Positions 33,296 through 42,678 are shown, numbered from the stretch's first letter. The stretch is DNA of 64,000 bases from Bacillus sp. BGMRC 2118 (GCA_008364785.1 VTTJ01000011.1:1-64000), one strand, 5' to 3'. The notes: generated from the letters alone by a model not told the origin. A program made the numbers and translations.

Positions 33296-33462
33296 GACTT
33301 TTTTCGTATAGATTGTTGCTTTCTCGTAAAAATCTCAGGAAGCCGGATTTTTACCTTAGTATCTAGCTTCTACTAAGCATAAAGAGAGTTGCTCTTTTCT
33401 AATCCAACCTCAATTTTCTTATAAAACCGGTTGTACCCAGAATATTCGTACTAAAAGAACCT
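33296..33462 (-). mobile_element. MITE-like element, family 1, copy C (inverted, one end decayed)
   Basis: Reads as the reverse of copy B: TTTCGTATAGATTGTTGC at its left, then AATCTCAGGAAGCCGG and CTAATCCAACCTCA. The other end stops after GTACTAAAAG, losing the terminal repeat. It splits yclP from yclQ and supplies the yclQ upstream region. Confidence 0.75.
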
Positions 33463-33494
33463 TAAAATAAAATAAAAAATTCTTACAAATAGTA

Positions 33495-33523
33495 TTGACA
33501 GACAGAAGGTACTATCTTACAAT
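33495..33523 (+). promoter_or_regulatory. promoter of yclQ
   Basis: Perfect TTGACA (33495-33500), 17-bp spacer, TACAAT (33518-33523), overlapping two Fur boxes. Confidence 0.85.
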
Positions 33524-33553
33524 GATAATCGTTATCAGTGATAATGATTATCA
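33523..33553. promoter_or_regulatory. tandem Fur boxes of yclQ
   Basis: TGATAATCGTTATCA (33523-33537) and the perfect TGATAATGATTATCA (33539-33553) lie side by side from the last base of the -10 box onward, giving separate iron control to the binding protein. Confidence 0.92.
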
Positions 33554-33598
33554 TTACCGAGTAGGGGAAATACATAAAAAAGTAGAGGAGAAACAAAA

Positions 33599-34636
33599 AT
33601 GAAAAATAAGAAATTAGCTTTTGGACTTTTTGCTTTAGTACTTATGTTCATGCTTGCAGCTTGTGGTTCTGGTGAGAAGGCTTCAACAGAAGAGACAAAG
33701 GAAACAAGTGCTACAGCAGATCAATCTAAGAAAGAAGAAGCAGGTGGAGTTGAATATCCAATGACTGTAAAACCAACAATTGCTTCTGTTGATAGCGAAG
33801 ATAAAGGAACAATCATGTTTGAAGATGTAACATTTGATAAAATGCCTGAAAAAATGGTGGTATTCGATTACGGATTCCTAGATACATTAGATGCTCTTGG
33901 AGTTGAAGGGGTTGCAGGTGTTGCAAAAGATTCTACATTACCATCACACCTTAAAAAATATGAAGCAGATGAGTATGCTAACATCGGTACACTAAAGGCT
34001 CCACTTCTTGAAGATATCGCAGAAATTGATCCGGATGTAATCTTCATTTCTGGTCGCCAATCACCATTCTATGAAGACTTAAAAGAAATTGCTCCTGTCG
34101 TATTTGTTGGAACTACACAGGAAGATTACTGGAATACATTCTTAGCATCTGTTGATACAGCTGCTAAAATGTTCGGCAAAGAAGCAAAAGCAGATGAATA
34201 TATTGCTAAGTTTGATCAAGCATTTGAGGATATTAAAGCAGTAGCAGGCAACTATAAATCTTCCCTTGTAACAATGTACAACGAAGGGAACTTATCTGGT
34301 TTCGGTCCAGAATCTCGTTTCGGTTATGTGTATAACTTATACGGTTTCAAAATGGTATCTGGAGAAATCGTAGATTCAACAGACCATGGATCAAACTTCG
34401 GTTTCGAAGCAATTCTTGAATATAACCCAGAAGTATTATTTGTAATCGACCGTACAGCCGCAATCGGTGGTAAGTCAAATATCGCATCAGATATGGAAAA
34501 TGACATTGTGAAAAAGACAGACGCATATAAAAACAAACGTATTATTTACTTAGATGGTGCTCTTTGGTACCTTGGTGGTGGCGGTATTCAATCTGAGCTA
34601 GCGAAGATTGAAGAAATTATTGATGAATTAAAATAA
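33599..34636 (+). CDS. yclQ: siderophore-binding lipoprotein YclQ
   Basis: Extracellular receptor (345 residues) for the YclNOP importer. The signal ends in LAAC (Cys about 22) followed by a low-complexity linker; the FepB/CeuE-like fold occupies about 75-345 with IAEIDPDVIFISGRQSPF and the conserved GFGPESRFGYVY region. B. subtilis YclQ binds petrobactin. It has its own promoter, allowing the receptor to be made in excess of the permease. Confidence 0.92.
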   Translation: MKNKKLAFGLFALVLMFMLAACGSGEKASTEETKETSATADQSKKEEAGGVEYPMTVKPTIASVDSEDKGTIMFEDVTFDKMPEKMVVFDYGFLDTLDALGVEGVAGVAKDSTLPSHLKKYEADEYANIGTLKAPLLEDIAEIDPDVIFISGRQSPFYEDLKEIAPVVFVGTTQEDYWNTFLASVDTAAKMFGKEAKADEYIAKFDQAFEDIKAVAGNYKSSLVTMYNEGNLSGFGPESRFGYVYNLYGFKMVSGEIVDSTDHGSNFGFEAILEYNPEVLFVIDRTAAIGGKSNIASDMENDIVKKTDAYKNKRIIYLDGALWYLGGGGIQSELAKIEEIIDELK

Positions 34637-34645
34637 TAAAAAAGT

Positions 34646-34693
34646 AGGCTGTTAGAAATCAGTAAAAACTGATTGTCTAACAGCCTTTTTATT
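34646..34693 (+). terminator. terminator of yclQ
   Basis: AGGCTGTTAG / CTAACAGCCT outer stem with inner AATCAGT / ACTGATT, then T run. Confidence 0.88.
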
Positions 34694-34710
34694 TTAGGGC
34701 AGAATCGATA

Positions 34711-34740
34711 AAAAAGAATGCAAGAGTCATTCTTGCATTC
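34711..34740 (-). terminator. terminator of the K+ channel operon
   Basis: AATGCAAGA / TCTTGCATT stem; on the minus strand followed by TTTTTT. Confidence 0.8.
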
Positions 34741-34774
34741 ATCACTTATGAGGGCATTGTTTCCATTGAATCAT

Positions 34775-35797
34775 CTACAGAAAGCTTTTGACTTTCTCTT
34801 GACTCGTCACAATATAGAGTCGGTCTGATTCAGTTAACGGTTGATCAGCGCGTTTTGCAACGTCCATGTGCATGCCTACAGCAATGAGGGTAGCTCCTTG
34901 CTCAAACAGCTCCATGGCTGCATCTCTGTACGTATTCCAATGTGGCTTTCTTTTTATTTCATATAAATCCTCACCATATTGTTTGCTTAATAGCTGGTTG
35001 AAAATATTGCTCGACATTGGATTAATGGTCGCATTCGCGATTAAGCGTGAAACAGATTCATTGGATAGTATAAAATCATCCACTTTAACATGCTTAAATT
35101 TAGGTATATTGTCTTCCTTCATCACTTCAACAATTGTGTGTAGGTTCTTACCATGCTTTTCAGATAAAGATTCTACTGCTGTCGCAATCAATAATGATTT
35201 TCCGTCAGCAAGAGTTGGTTTATCGATGGAGTCATCAGAAAAAATAGCAATTCGTTTTGCTTCTAATATGTTTGCGCGAAGTAATGTTTTCTCCTCTGAA
35301 GGGTCTCCCGAAATGAAGTGAACATGCGGATGATCATACGGTATTCTTTCCAATGCTTCATCGACTAAAACAATATGACACTTCGGATCAGCTGTTAATA
35401 CCTCATCTATCGCTTCTCTTGTCCGTTTTGACCAGTCAATGTATAGGTAGTGACCCTTTTTTTGATAATCCATTCTTCCTTCCTCCCGTGCATGCTTGTA
35501 TTCAATAACCGAGCTTTGCATCTTTCCAATAAAGATTGTTAACAGCAAAATACCATATATAAAAAAGAACATCCCGATAATGCGGCCCAGCGTAGAGGTT
35601 GGATAATAGTCTCCATAACCGACTGTTGTTGCTGTTGTCATTGTGTACCAAAAGGCATCAAAAAAAGTAGGAAACGTATCGGGCTCTACCATGTGAAACA
35701 GACCAGCTGACAATGATAAAATGATAAATGTAAAAATAAAGACAGTGACAAAACGTAAATTCATCACCTGCTGCCAAAACCTTGCAAAGAAAAACAA
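34775..35797 (-). CDS. two-helix potassium channel with RCK/TrkA domain (YugO-like)
   Basis: A 340-residue K+ channel. Two helices (about 15-35 and 72-95) flank the pore with selectivity filter TTVGYGD (about 58-64). The cytoplasmic part (about 115-340) holds a TrkA-N/RCK nucleotide-binding domain plus C-terminal lobe (VLVDEALERIPYDHPHVHF, GDPSEEKTLLRA). Such channels open with ligand or membrane changes. It follows a GspS-like gene by 12 bp, a pairing seen in many bacteria, and resembles B. subtilis YugO, which acts in electrical signalling in biofilms. Confidence 0.9.
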   Translation of the reverse strand: MFFFARFWQQVMNLRFVTVFIFTFIILSLSAGLFHMVEPDTFPTFFDAFWYTMTTATTVGYGDYYPTSTLGRIIGMFFFIYGILLLTIFIGKMQSSVIEYKHAREEGRMDYQKKGHYLYIDWSKRTREAIDEVLTADPKCHIVLVDEALERIPYDHPHVHFISGDPSEEKTLLRANILEAKRIAIFSDDSIDKPTLADGKSLLIATAVESLSEKHGKNLHTIVEVMKEDNIPKFKHVKVDDFILSNESVSRLIANATINPMSSNIFNQLLSKQYGEDLYEIKRKPHWNTYRDAAMELFEQGATLIAVGMHMDVAKRADQPLTESDRLYIVTSQEKVKSFL

Positions 35798-35809
35798 ACG
35801 AACTCCTCC

Positions 35810-37072
35810 TTACTTTTTTATTCCAATGGGTAGGAAATAACTCAAATTGTTTGTGATTTGATGGCCAACTCTAAAGCCAATGCTGCTGGCTGTACCGTTT
35901 AATAAAAAGCTACCTACCATAATATGACCTTCTGTTAATCCATTAACACTTTTAAAGGTAGTCTTCGGCAAATCAACATATTGCTGATAGACAGATAAGT
36001 AGTGCGTATAGCTTTTTTGTAATTCCTCTTCAACCATCACTCCACTACCATCAAAGATTTCAACCGTATCACCCTCGCGTCCAAAAATCGGCTTCTTTAC
36101 AAACTTCCTTTTATCTTTCAAAAATGGTTCAGGCTCAAGGTAGGTTGGTAAAAAGTGCTTCTCAATCCAGCCATGTTCTTCTTCGGTAAAGAAGGGTGAA
36201 CCCTCCTCATGCAGTCCCCATATGACAGACATGACCGCTTTATTTTGCAGAAGAAATGCACTTGGAGGATTAATCACTGCAAGCTTTTTGTCAGCTACTA
36301 AATCCATCAACTGCTGGCCGATTTTCTCATGTGTATCATTATCTTCATCTAATAGTAGGCTCTCAATCGGAAATGTTTGTCGATATAAGACATCAATTGG
36401 CTGACCATTGTTATCAAGCAATACCTCTCCTTTTACAATGGTTAACTCATGAAGTGGTACATATTTTGCTTCAAAACCAGATAGCTCCATTAAGTAAAGC
36501 AACGTATTTCGATCCTCTACATGGTCGAAATGCGAGGTAAACACAATATTAGGGAAGTGAGAGGTGTTAAGTAATTTGTAGGAATCCTTGATTGCCTGCT
36601 GCACGGCTTTCTTTAAAACCTCTTCTTCATACGCATTAGGATCTTCATACTGAAGCTCTTCACAAACTTTTCCGTTCATTTTAAATAGCTCATAGATAAA
36701 AGTAGGAGTATCTGCATTAAATTCTAGTAGTTTATGAGTACCATCAACGAAAACAGAATCAAAGCGTCCTATTACGGTTTCGGAGGTGATCCCAATTTGC
36801 CTCATAAATGAGATTGTTTCCTTCGGGTAGCCCATCTCTAAAAAGGTTTCTTCACCAATCGTTTCGGAACGAAGTAACTGCGCTGTTTTAAAGAAAAGTT
36901 GTCCCATCTTGTTTGCAAATTCTTTCGTTCCTTGTACAAACTCATCATCTACCAGGTGAACATCGTAAAGGCCATATTCCTGACCGTATAAATCTGCCCA
37001 AAATTCTGGAGATTGGTTGTAAAATGCTTCTCTTTTTTTTATATGTTCGTCTCTATTCAATAATCCCAACAC
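35810..37072 (-). CDS. glutathionylspermidine-synthase-like ATP-grasp ligase (YjfC family)
   Basis: A 420-residue protein homologous to the ligase half of glutathionylspermidine synthase, as E. coli YjfC. Substrate and ATP region: FNADTPTFIYELFKMNG near residue 120, VLYRQTFPIESL near 220, and KKPIFGREGDTVEIF (about 335) with catalytic ATP-grasp residues. Bacilli lack glutathione, so the true substrates differ and are unknown. It is likely an amide-bond-forming ligase. Linked here to a K+ channel and, across one opposing gene, DUF350 and a lipoprotein. Confidence 0.82.
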   Translation of the reverse strand: MLGLLNRDEHIKKREAFYNQSPEFWADLYGQEYGLYDVHLVDDEFVQGTKEFANKMGQLFFKTAQLLRSETIGEETFLEMGYPKETISFMRQIGITSETVIGRFDSVFVDGTHKLLEFNADTPTFIYELFKMNGKVCEELQYEDPNAYEEEVLKKAVQQAIKDSYKLLNTSHFPNIVFTSHFDHVEDRNTLLYLMELSGFEAKYVPLHELTIVKGEVLLDNNGQPIDVLYRQTFPIESLLLDEDNDTHEKIGQQLMDLVADKKLAVINPPSAFLLQNKAVMSVIWGLHEEGSPFFTEEEHGWIEKHFLPTYLEPEPFLKDKRKFVKKPIFGREGDTVEIFDGSGVMVEEELQKSYTHYLSVYQQYVDLPKTTFKSVNGLTEGHIMVGSFLLNGTASSIGFRVGHQITNNLSYFLPIGIKK

Positions 37073-37169
37073 CTTTGTTCGTCTAGTTACATTTATTATA
37101 CATGATTCGCTTCTTTCGTTAGGTAAATAATGGTATGATTTGTGTATGAAAAAATGGGAGGAATCTATA

Positions 37170-37616
37170 GTGAAGACAATGGTGTATTACATACAATCAG
37201 GTACGTCGTATATCCCTTTTTATGAATATTCTACCTCTACAATCGAACAAGATGAAATATATGCCCGTCAGCTTTGTGAGTTTTTTATTAAGGATGGAAG
37301 AGAATATGAGTTATATTCAAATGAAATGGCTGGGGATGAAGAAGTATTAATTATTCAAGAAAAAGGGGCTGCTACAAAATTTTCTAATGAAAAAACGTAT
37401 CCAACCGGAATTCATATGGAAATCCGTCAATACCGAAATATTGGGGAAATGACCCTTCTACATACGTACCAATTGAACACACACTGGGAGGCCATTCGTT
37501 ATTTGCTAAAAGATGTCATTGAAGTCCCAGGCTATGGTCAAATGGTTAGAGATTCAGCAGAAATGGATGAAGACCGTAAATGCTATGTGGTCTATGTCAC
37601 GAATATAACAGAGTAA
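37170..37616 (+). CDS. hypothetical protein beside the YjfC-like cluster
   Basis: A 148-residue soluble protein I do not recognise. It mixes beta strands and acidic helices (VYYIQSGTSYIPFYEYS, LLKDVIEVPGYGQMVRD) and ends KCYVVYVTNITE. The start is set by GGGAGG 8 nt before GTG 37170; an earlier ATG at 37146 would overlap that site. It lies head-to-head with the GspS-like gene and tail-to-tail with DUF350, so it interrupts the cluster and may be a functional part of it. Confidence 0.7.
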   Translation: MKTMVYYIQSGTSYIPFYEYSTSTIEQDEIYARQLCEFFIKDGREYELYSNEMAGDEEVLIIQEKGAATKFSNEKTYPTGIHMEIRQYRNIGEMTLLHTYQLNTHWEAIRYLLKDVIEVPGYGQMVRDSAEMDEDRKCYVVYVTNITE

Positions 37617-37621
37617 AAACA

Positions 37622-37652
37622 ACTGCCCCATTGCAAATGGGGCAGCTTTTTT
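37622..37652. terminator. terminator between the hypothetical gene and DUF350 gene
   Basis: CTGCCCCATT / AATGGGGCAG perfect stem with GCA loop, followed by TTTTTT; it ends just before the DUF350 stop. Confidence 0.9.
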
Positions 37653-37655
37653 CAT

Positions 37656-38060
37656 TTAATACGTTAAGCAGGCTGCCACAATCCAACCTACTGATAAAGA
37701 TAGAAGCAGTAAAAGAATACCGACAGCTTTATTGTCTTTTTCAATCGCTTCTGAAATGCTAAAACGAATGGTAATAAGTTCTGAAATAAAGAAGAATAAT
37801 AATTGAGCGACAAGCCCAACTACACCCCAAATGATCATATCTAGTAATGATACAGAGTTGGTAATGGCTGAACCAAGAACGAAGGCAATACCTAGTAATT
37901 TACCTCCAAATGATAAAGCTGCAGCCTGGTTTCCTTTCCCAATTAACTCAAATTCTTTATGACGTGTAACGAAAACAATAATTAACATAGCAGCAATAAA
38001 TACGCCAAGTGCCGTTAAAGCATAGACAGAAAAACTTTGTAACAAATTACCCATTTTCAC
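37656..38060 (-). CDS. DUF350 membrane protein (YjfL-like)
   Basis: A 134-residue protein with four predicted helices in two repeated pairs (about 8-30, 48-68, 72-94, 108-130), typical of DUF350. E. coli YjfL is encoded next to YjfM and the GspS-like YjfC; here the order is lipoprotein, DUF350, then the ligase beyond one opposing gene. Function unknown; a channel-like or membrane stress role is only a guess. Confidence 0.85.
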   Translation of the reverse strand: MKMGNLLQSFSVYALTALGVFIAAMLIIVFVTRHKEFELIGKGNQAAALSFGGKLLGIAFVLGSAITNSVSLLDMIIWGVVGLVAQLLFFFISELITIRFSISEAIEKDNKAVGILLLLLSLSVGWIVAACLTY

Positions 38061-38085
38061 TATTCCTCCTAACTATAATTTACGA

Positions 38086-38409
38086 TTAACTTCCACTAAA
38101 GCTACTTCCACTTCCAAATCCTTTTCCACCTTGAAAGCTGGAGCTGCTTTTATAGCTCTTATAAGAAGGACTTGAATACAAGGCACTCTTATTTCGGAAA
38201 AAACCTCCACCATAGAAGTAGTGTCCATAATAACGGGATGAGTTGTCATCACATTCCCACACACCGTCACTATTATCCCATTCCCAGTCATCACAATCTG
38301 TGTCAGTAGGTGGTGCAGGACGATCTGCTTCATCGGAACAACCAACTAAGCTGCCGGCAACAACCGCTGCAGTAATACCTGCTAGAAGTCTCTTTGTTTT
38401 ACTTTCCAC
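38086..38409 (-). CDS. small lipoprotein with Ser/Gly-rich tail (YjfM-like position)
   Basis: A 107-residue lipoprotein: signal with SLVGC (Cys about 24), then an acidic Trp/Cys segment (DTDCDDWEWDNSDGVWECD), then a Tyr/Ser/Gly/Lys-rich tail (SSSFQGGKGFGSGSS). The two later Cys might form a disulfide. It starts at GTG with AAAGGAGGG upstream and lies 25 bp before DUF350. It takes the place of YjfM (DUF1190 lipoprotein) of E. coli; similarity is in layout and composition more than in sequence. Confidence 0.75.
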   Translation of the reverse strand: MESKTKRLLAGITAAVVAGSLVGCSDEADRPAPPTDTDCDDWEWDNSDGVWECDDNSSRYYGHYFYGGGFFRNKSALYSSPSYKSYKSSSSFQGGKGFGSGSSFSGS

Positions 38410-38638
38410 ACATAATCCCTCCTTTATCTGTCATGTAATACGTATGTAGTGTGAAATAGGATTCAAATTTTTTTCTTTTATCCAAGATTTACTAGGATCC
38501 ACTAACTCCATCAAATGTATCATATAAGGAATATAAATAGAATATTCCTGTGAAATTTAATTACTGTTAGAATATGTTGAAACCTTTTAAGACTGGAAAC
38601 GTATCACTATTAACTCAGTTTTGAAAGGAGAACTTCAT

Positions 38639-40312
38639 TTGTCAAACATTTTTTTATTCTCACTTATTGTTGGTTTAGCAACAGCCATCATATTGTTGCC
38701 CTTTACAAATCAAAAGAAAAAAGAAAAAAACAAGTATATACAATCAGGTTTTATTACAATCATCCTTCTGATTATTCCTATCACCTTTGCATTCTATTAT
38801 TTTACGAATCTTGATCGGAACTTCTCATCATTATGGATTTATGCCATTTTAGTGACCGGTGCAGGGGCACTCATTGCTACTGGTAAGGAACGAATGATAA
38901 AGGCATTTTTATTTATTGCATCGCTTTTTCTGGCAATCTATATGCTTTCTGCGACAGTATTTAATGCGAATGAAAAGTACGAAGTGGCAAAGATGGTGCA
39001 GAAGACAGAAATTACAGCATTTGATGATGCGTTAACACCTGCAAGTGTACCGCCTCAATTTGCCCGGAACAAAATGAGGAAAGCATTTGGTCAGGTTCCT
39101 AATACTAGTTATTACGAACTTGGAAACTTGCAAATTCAAAAGGTAAAGGGTGAGTTTGTCTATATCGCACCCGTTGAGTTCTCCGGCTTCTTTAAATGGG
39201 TAAATGGGGACAAAATACCAGGTTATTTTAGTTTAAGTGCTACTGATTCTTCTGCAAATCCAAAATTCATAAAAGCAGAAATGAATTATACACCTTCAGC
39301 TTATTTTCATAAAAATATTGAAAGAAAAATCCGAATGGAATACCCCGCATATATCTTTTATGGTGATCCACAGTTAGAGGTTGATGATGAAGGAACGCCA
39401 CATTACATTCGTACCTTTGGTGAGTTTGTTTCTGCACGAAATGGATTTGTGGCAAAGGGTGTAGTCGTGGTGAATCCAGCAAGTGGTGCTGCGAAGTCCT
39501 ATTCGTTATCAGATGCACCTGAGTTTTTAGACGGTGCCGTTTCTCCAGAAGCTGTAAGCCTGCAAAACAGTTACTTCGGGAACTATGTACACGGATTCTG
39601 GAACAGTATCTTCGGGAAAACAGATGTGAAGCATCCTTCTGATGAAGGGACAGAAGCAAATGTCAGTCCGATTTTTGATGAAGCAGGGGATATGTATTAC
39701 TTTACCGACTTCTCAAGTCCTAAAGAGGGTGTCGATTCCATGTTAGGATACTCTCTAACAAATGGAAGAACCGGGAAAGCGACATACTATACGGGAAATT
39801 TAGAAGAATCGTATATGGATTCTGAAGGAGCATTGCAAATTATTGAAAAGAAGTTTATCGAGAAAAAATGGTATGGAGCAATGCCAATTTTATATAACTT
39901 CTATGGTGAAGCAAGCTGGTTAGCGCCAGTGCTAGATTCGAACGGATTTTTGCAAAATTACTTCATTGTATCAGCAGCAAATCCTGAAATCTCTGTATAC
40001 GGAAACACACCAAATGATGCGTTGAAAAAGTACAAAACAGCACTTCAACGAGGAGGAAGTAAAGTAGAGGGCAGCTCTGATGCAGAGGAAAAGAAAACAA
40101 GTGGAACCATTGAGAGAGTATATAAGGAAAAGAGCGGTGATTACACAATCGTTTCGTTCATGTTAAATACTCGACAAAACTTTATCATCTCTTCTGAAAA
40201 TGAGCCTCTTGTTATTTATTTGCAGGAAGGGGACTCTGTTCAAGTTCGTTATTCGGATACAGGTGAGGACTTCTTGCCTGTGAAGGAAATGACGATTGAA
40301 GGACTTGAATAA
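38639..40312 (+). CDS. large membrane protein of unknown function
   Basis: A 557-residue protein not recognised. Four N-terminal helices (about 4-22, 36-56, 66-80, 88-107) are followed by a 440-residue domain probably outside the cell, beta-rich with YPAYIFYGDPQLEV, GFWNSIFGKTDVKHP and WYGAMPILYNFYGEASWLAP. The last 80 residues (from GTIERVYKEKSGDYTIV) look like a small OB or beta-barrel end. TTG 38639 has AAAGGAG 8 nt upstream; an in-frame TTG at 38621 overlaps that site. It is divergent from the DUF350 cluster. Confidence 0.75.
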   Translation: MSNIFLFSLIVGLATAIILLPFTNQKKKEKNKYIQSGFITIILLIIPITFAFYYFTNLDRNFSSLWIYAILVTGAGALIATGKERMIKAFLFIASLFLAIYMLSATVFNANEKYEVAKMVQKTEITAFDDALTPASVPPQFARNKMRKAFGQVPNTSYYELGNLQIQKVKGEFVYIAPVEFSGFFKWVNGDKIPGYFSLSATDSSANPKFIKAEMNYTPSAYFHKNIERKIRMEYPAYIFYGDPQLEVDDEGTPHYIRTFGEFVSARNGFVAKGVVVVNPASGAAKSYSLSDAPEFLDGAVSPEAVSLQNSYFGNYVHGFWNSIFGKTDVKHPSDEGTEANVSPIFDEAGDMYYFTDFSSPKEGVDSMLGYSLTNGRTGKATYYTGNLEESYMDSEGALQIIEKKFIEKKWYGAMPILYNFYGEASWLAPVLDSNGFLQNYFIVSAANPEISVYGNTPNDALKKYKTALQRGGSKVEGSSDAEEKKTSGTIERVYKEKSGDYTIVSFMLNTRQNFIISSENEPLVIYLQEGDSVQVRYSDTGEDFLPVKEMTIEGLE

Positions 40313-40317
40313 AACAG

Positions 40318-40350
40318 GACGCATGGTTAACTCCCATGCGTCTTTTTTTT
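40318..40350 (+). terminator. terminator of the large membrane protein gene
   Basis: GACGCATGG / CCATGCGTC stem followed by eight or more T. Confidence 0.92.
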
Positions 40351-40459
40351 TGTTAGTGGTAATTGACTCTAAAATCGGAACACAAATAAATTAGGTTCAT
40401 GCGAATAAACTGCCAGATCTGGATTCATCCGTAAAGATTGCTCGAATAGTTAAATACCT

Positions 40460-42571
40460 CTACAGTCCATTCCTTACATCCACCAAATCAAATGAAGTCT
40501 CATGCTTTTCAAAGTCTTGATAAGATAATAAGTGGTTTTGTACTGTATGCTCTGTGAGGCTAAGAAGACCAATATTGTTTTTCGTTTCAATAATCGAGTC
40601 CGTGCTGGTGGATAAATATTTTATCGTCTCTTTCCAGTGATACAGAAGGGGTGTTTTCATATTTTCGTTTTGAAGCATCATTTGATAGTCACTCATGCAA
40701 AAGCGTTGAATGTTCTTCTTTTTCCGTTTCAGTGTGTTAATCCATATGGCACTTTTCATTAACATGCCCCAGATACCGGAGAAACTCATATTTTTAATCG
40801 GACTGCTCGTGAATTGAAGTATGGTTGCTTCTTCACCTGTCTGAGATTGGACGGTTGTTCTTAAAGAAGAAGCATAATGGACATCTCCAGAAAGAATGAT
40901 ACATGTACTTGGCTTCCACGTGAAAATATGATGCAGGAATTCACTAAATCCTTTTCCATTGTATTTCCAGGCTTCATAATCTAATGCATGATCTACGGGT
41001 ACCCCGATTGCACGGAGTGGATATACATAGGAATTCAAGACGGATTCAATTAATCCAATCCCATACAAGGGAGTAGGGGAGGCAATAGCAAGAGGCTGCT
41101 TGCTTTTCCATCCACTTCTTACTAAGCTCTTCGTTAAATCATTCCATCCCTGGTCGCTTATGAGGATAGGACCACGTAAGCTTTCTTCTGTAATGGTTCC
41201 GATTTTGACAGGCTTTGGTATAAAATCATAATCCCGTCTTGTTCGTGTATCGAGAAATAATGTTTTTGGAACAGTGGGCGCAACAAAATGCCATGACTGA
41301 AAGTTAGTTAAAAGCTCCTTCCACTGGTAATAGGATGAAGAAGGAATCGTTCTTTGTTTAAAATACCGAATCATGGTTCGAAGAAAGCTTCCATCAAAAT
41401 CCTCAGGCGAGTTTCCGAATCCTTGAAATGCCCAATAGGCAGCAAGGCCATTTGTAATCACATGACTCCCTAAAGGAGAATCAGCCACATTTTTTGCCCA
41501 CTTTGCTGATAGATTCCAATCATCTGTAATGTCATGATCATCAAATATCATATAGGTTGGAGTATTGGCTAGTAATCTTCTTACATTTGTAAAACTTGAA
41601 ATAGTCGATTGAATGTCATCCCATTGCTCATGATAACGTGCCTCGAGAGTTTGATGTTCTTTTAGTCTTTCAAAAGCACATTGCTCGGTGTTTGGGAACA
41701 TATAATGTAGATTGTTAGTGGATATCTCCTCTTCAAAGGTCGGGTATAGATTGTTTGCCTGTAGATATTCCCATAAAGCAGGACCAAATGACAATAGATA
41801 CATGGTGGCAAATTCACCGAACGTCATCAGGTGATTTTGTGCATGACTGGAGGTAAAGGAGCAAAAGTTTTTCATAATAAACTGTCTGCCGTTAATCTGA
41901 TTAATACTTGTAGAAAAAGGTTCTTGATTTATACGCTCATCTAAATGGCTTAGCTTTTCTGTATTACCAATTAACGTTTTGCTTAAGTTTGTAATGATGG
42001 AGAATAACGGATCTGCTACATCATCTGCATAAATTTGATCTCCTAATAGAAATAAAGAATGTGGTCGTTTTTCTACATCAAGGTATGTTTCTTGAAGAAG
42101 AAGATCACCACTGACTAACGAATCTTCACCTTTGCCATGAAACTTTCTGCATGAGCCATAAAGTAATCTTGAGTTTTTACTACGATTAATAAAAAAGGAT
42201 GGATAAAGGAGATCACCGTAAACGATTGAGTCAGGACTGTCAGGTGTAAGAAGCCCGAAATCACTTAAGTCTATAATGTTCGTTCCGTTATAAAACAACA
42301 GGTTATATCCTAGTAAAACATCAGTTGGATAGCTTTCGGTATCTGGTGATATTTTTACTAAATTCATATATACATTTGTACCTAATTGAACAGTTGTCAC
42401 TTCACTGTGAGTGCTAAGTAATTGATAGGAATGAGTGGAATCTTCTTTTTGGTGAATGTGATAAATTTCACCCTTCATTTGAAGAGGGATACTTGTCGCC
42501 AACCAAATGTAAATGCCTGTTGTATCAACCTTACGCAGAATGGGACCTGAAAGAATAGTAGGAAGCTTCAT
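40460..42571 (-). CDS. PhoD-like metallophosphatase family protein
   Basis: A 703-residue protein with the PhoD-type metallophosphatase core: LYGSCRKF (about 160), FLLGDQIYADD (about 190), IFDDHDITDDWN (about 355) and ILSGDVHYASS (about 560), which hold the metal-binding Asp, Asn and His. The first 140 residues form a beta-rich leader. Unlike secreted PhoD it has no signal peptide, so it may act inside the cell. ATG (codon 19 of the longest frame) has GGTGGTG upstream; the longer GTG start has no ribosome site. Substrate unknown. Confidence 0.82.
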   Translation of the reverse strand: MKLPTILSGPILRKVDTTGIYIWLATSIPLQMKGEIYHIHQKEDSTHSYQLLSTHSEVTTVQLGTNVYMNLVKISPDTESYPTDVLLGYNLLFYNGTNIIDLSDFGLLTPDSPDSIVYGDLLYPSFFINRSKNSRLLYGSCRKFHGKGEDSLVSGDLLLQETYLDVEKRPHSLFLLGDQIYADDVADPLFSIITNLSKTLIGNTEKLSHLDERINQEPFSTSINQINGRQFIMKNFCSFTSSHAQNHLMTFGEFATMYLLSFGPALWEYLQANNLYPTFEEEISTNNLHYMFPNTEQCAFERLKEHQTLEARYHEQWDDIQSTISSFTNVRRLLANTPTYMIFDDHDITDDWNLSAKWAKNVADSPLGSHVITNGLAAYWAFQGFGNSPEDFDGSFLRTMIRYFKQRTIPSSSYYQWKELLTNFQSWHFVAPTVPKTLFLDTRTRRDYDFIPKPVKIGTITEESLRGPILISDQGWNDLTKSLVRSGWKSKQPLAIASPTPLYGIGLIESVLNSYVYPLRAIGVPVDHALDYEAWKYNGKGFSEFLHHIFTWKPSTCIILSGDVHYASSLRTTVQSQTGEEATILQFTSSPIKNMSFSGIWGMLMKSAIWINTLKRKKKNIQRFCMSDYQMMLQNENMKTPLLYHWKETIKYLSTSTDSIIETKNNIGLLSLTEHTVQNHLLSYQDFEKHETSFDLVDVRNGL

Positions 42572-42645
42572 ATCGAAAAACACCACCAAATCAAAGTAGA
42601 ATACAACATTGTATTCAGTGGGCACGACAAGCGTGAGGAGAATGG

Positions 42646-42678
42646 AAAAAGGCCAGCACCTTTAAAAGGTACTAGCCT
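42646..42678 (-). terminator. terminator of yceI-type gene
   Basis: On the minus strand AGGCTAGTACCTTTT pairs with AAAGGTGCTGGCCT (with wobble), followed by TTTTT. Confidence 0.75.
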
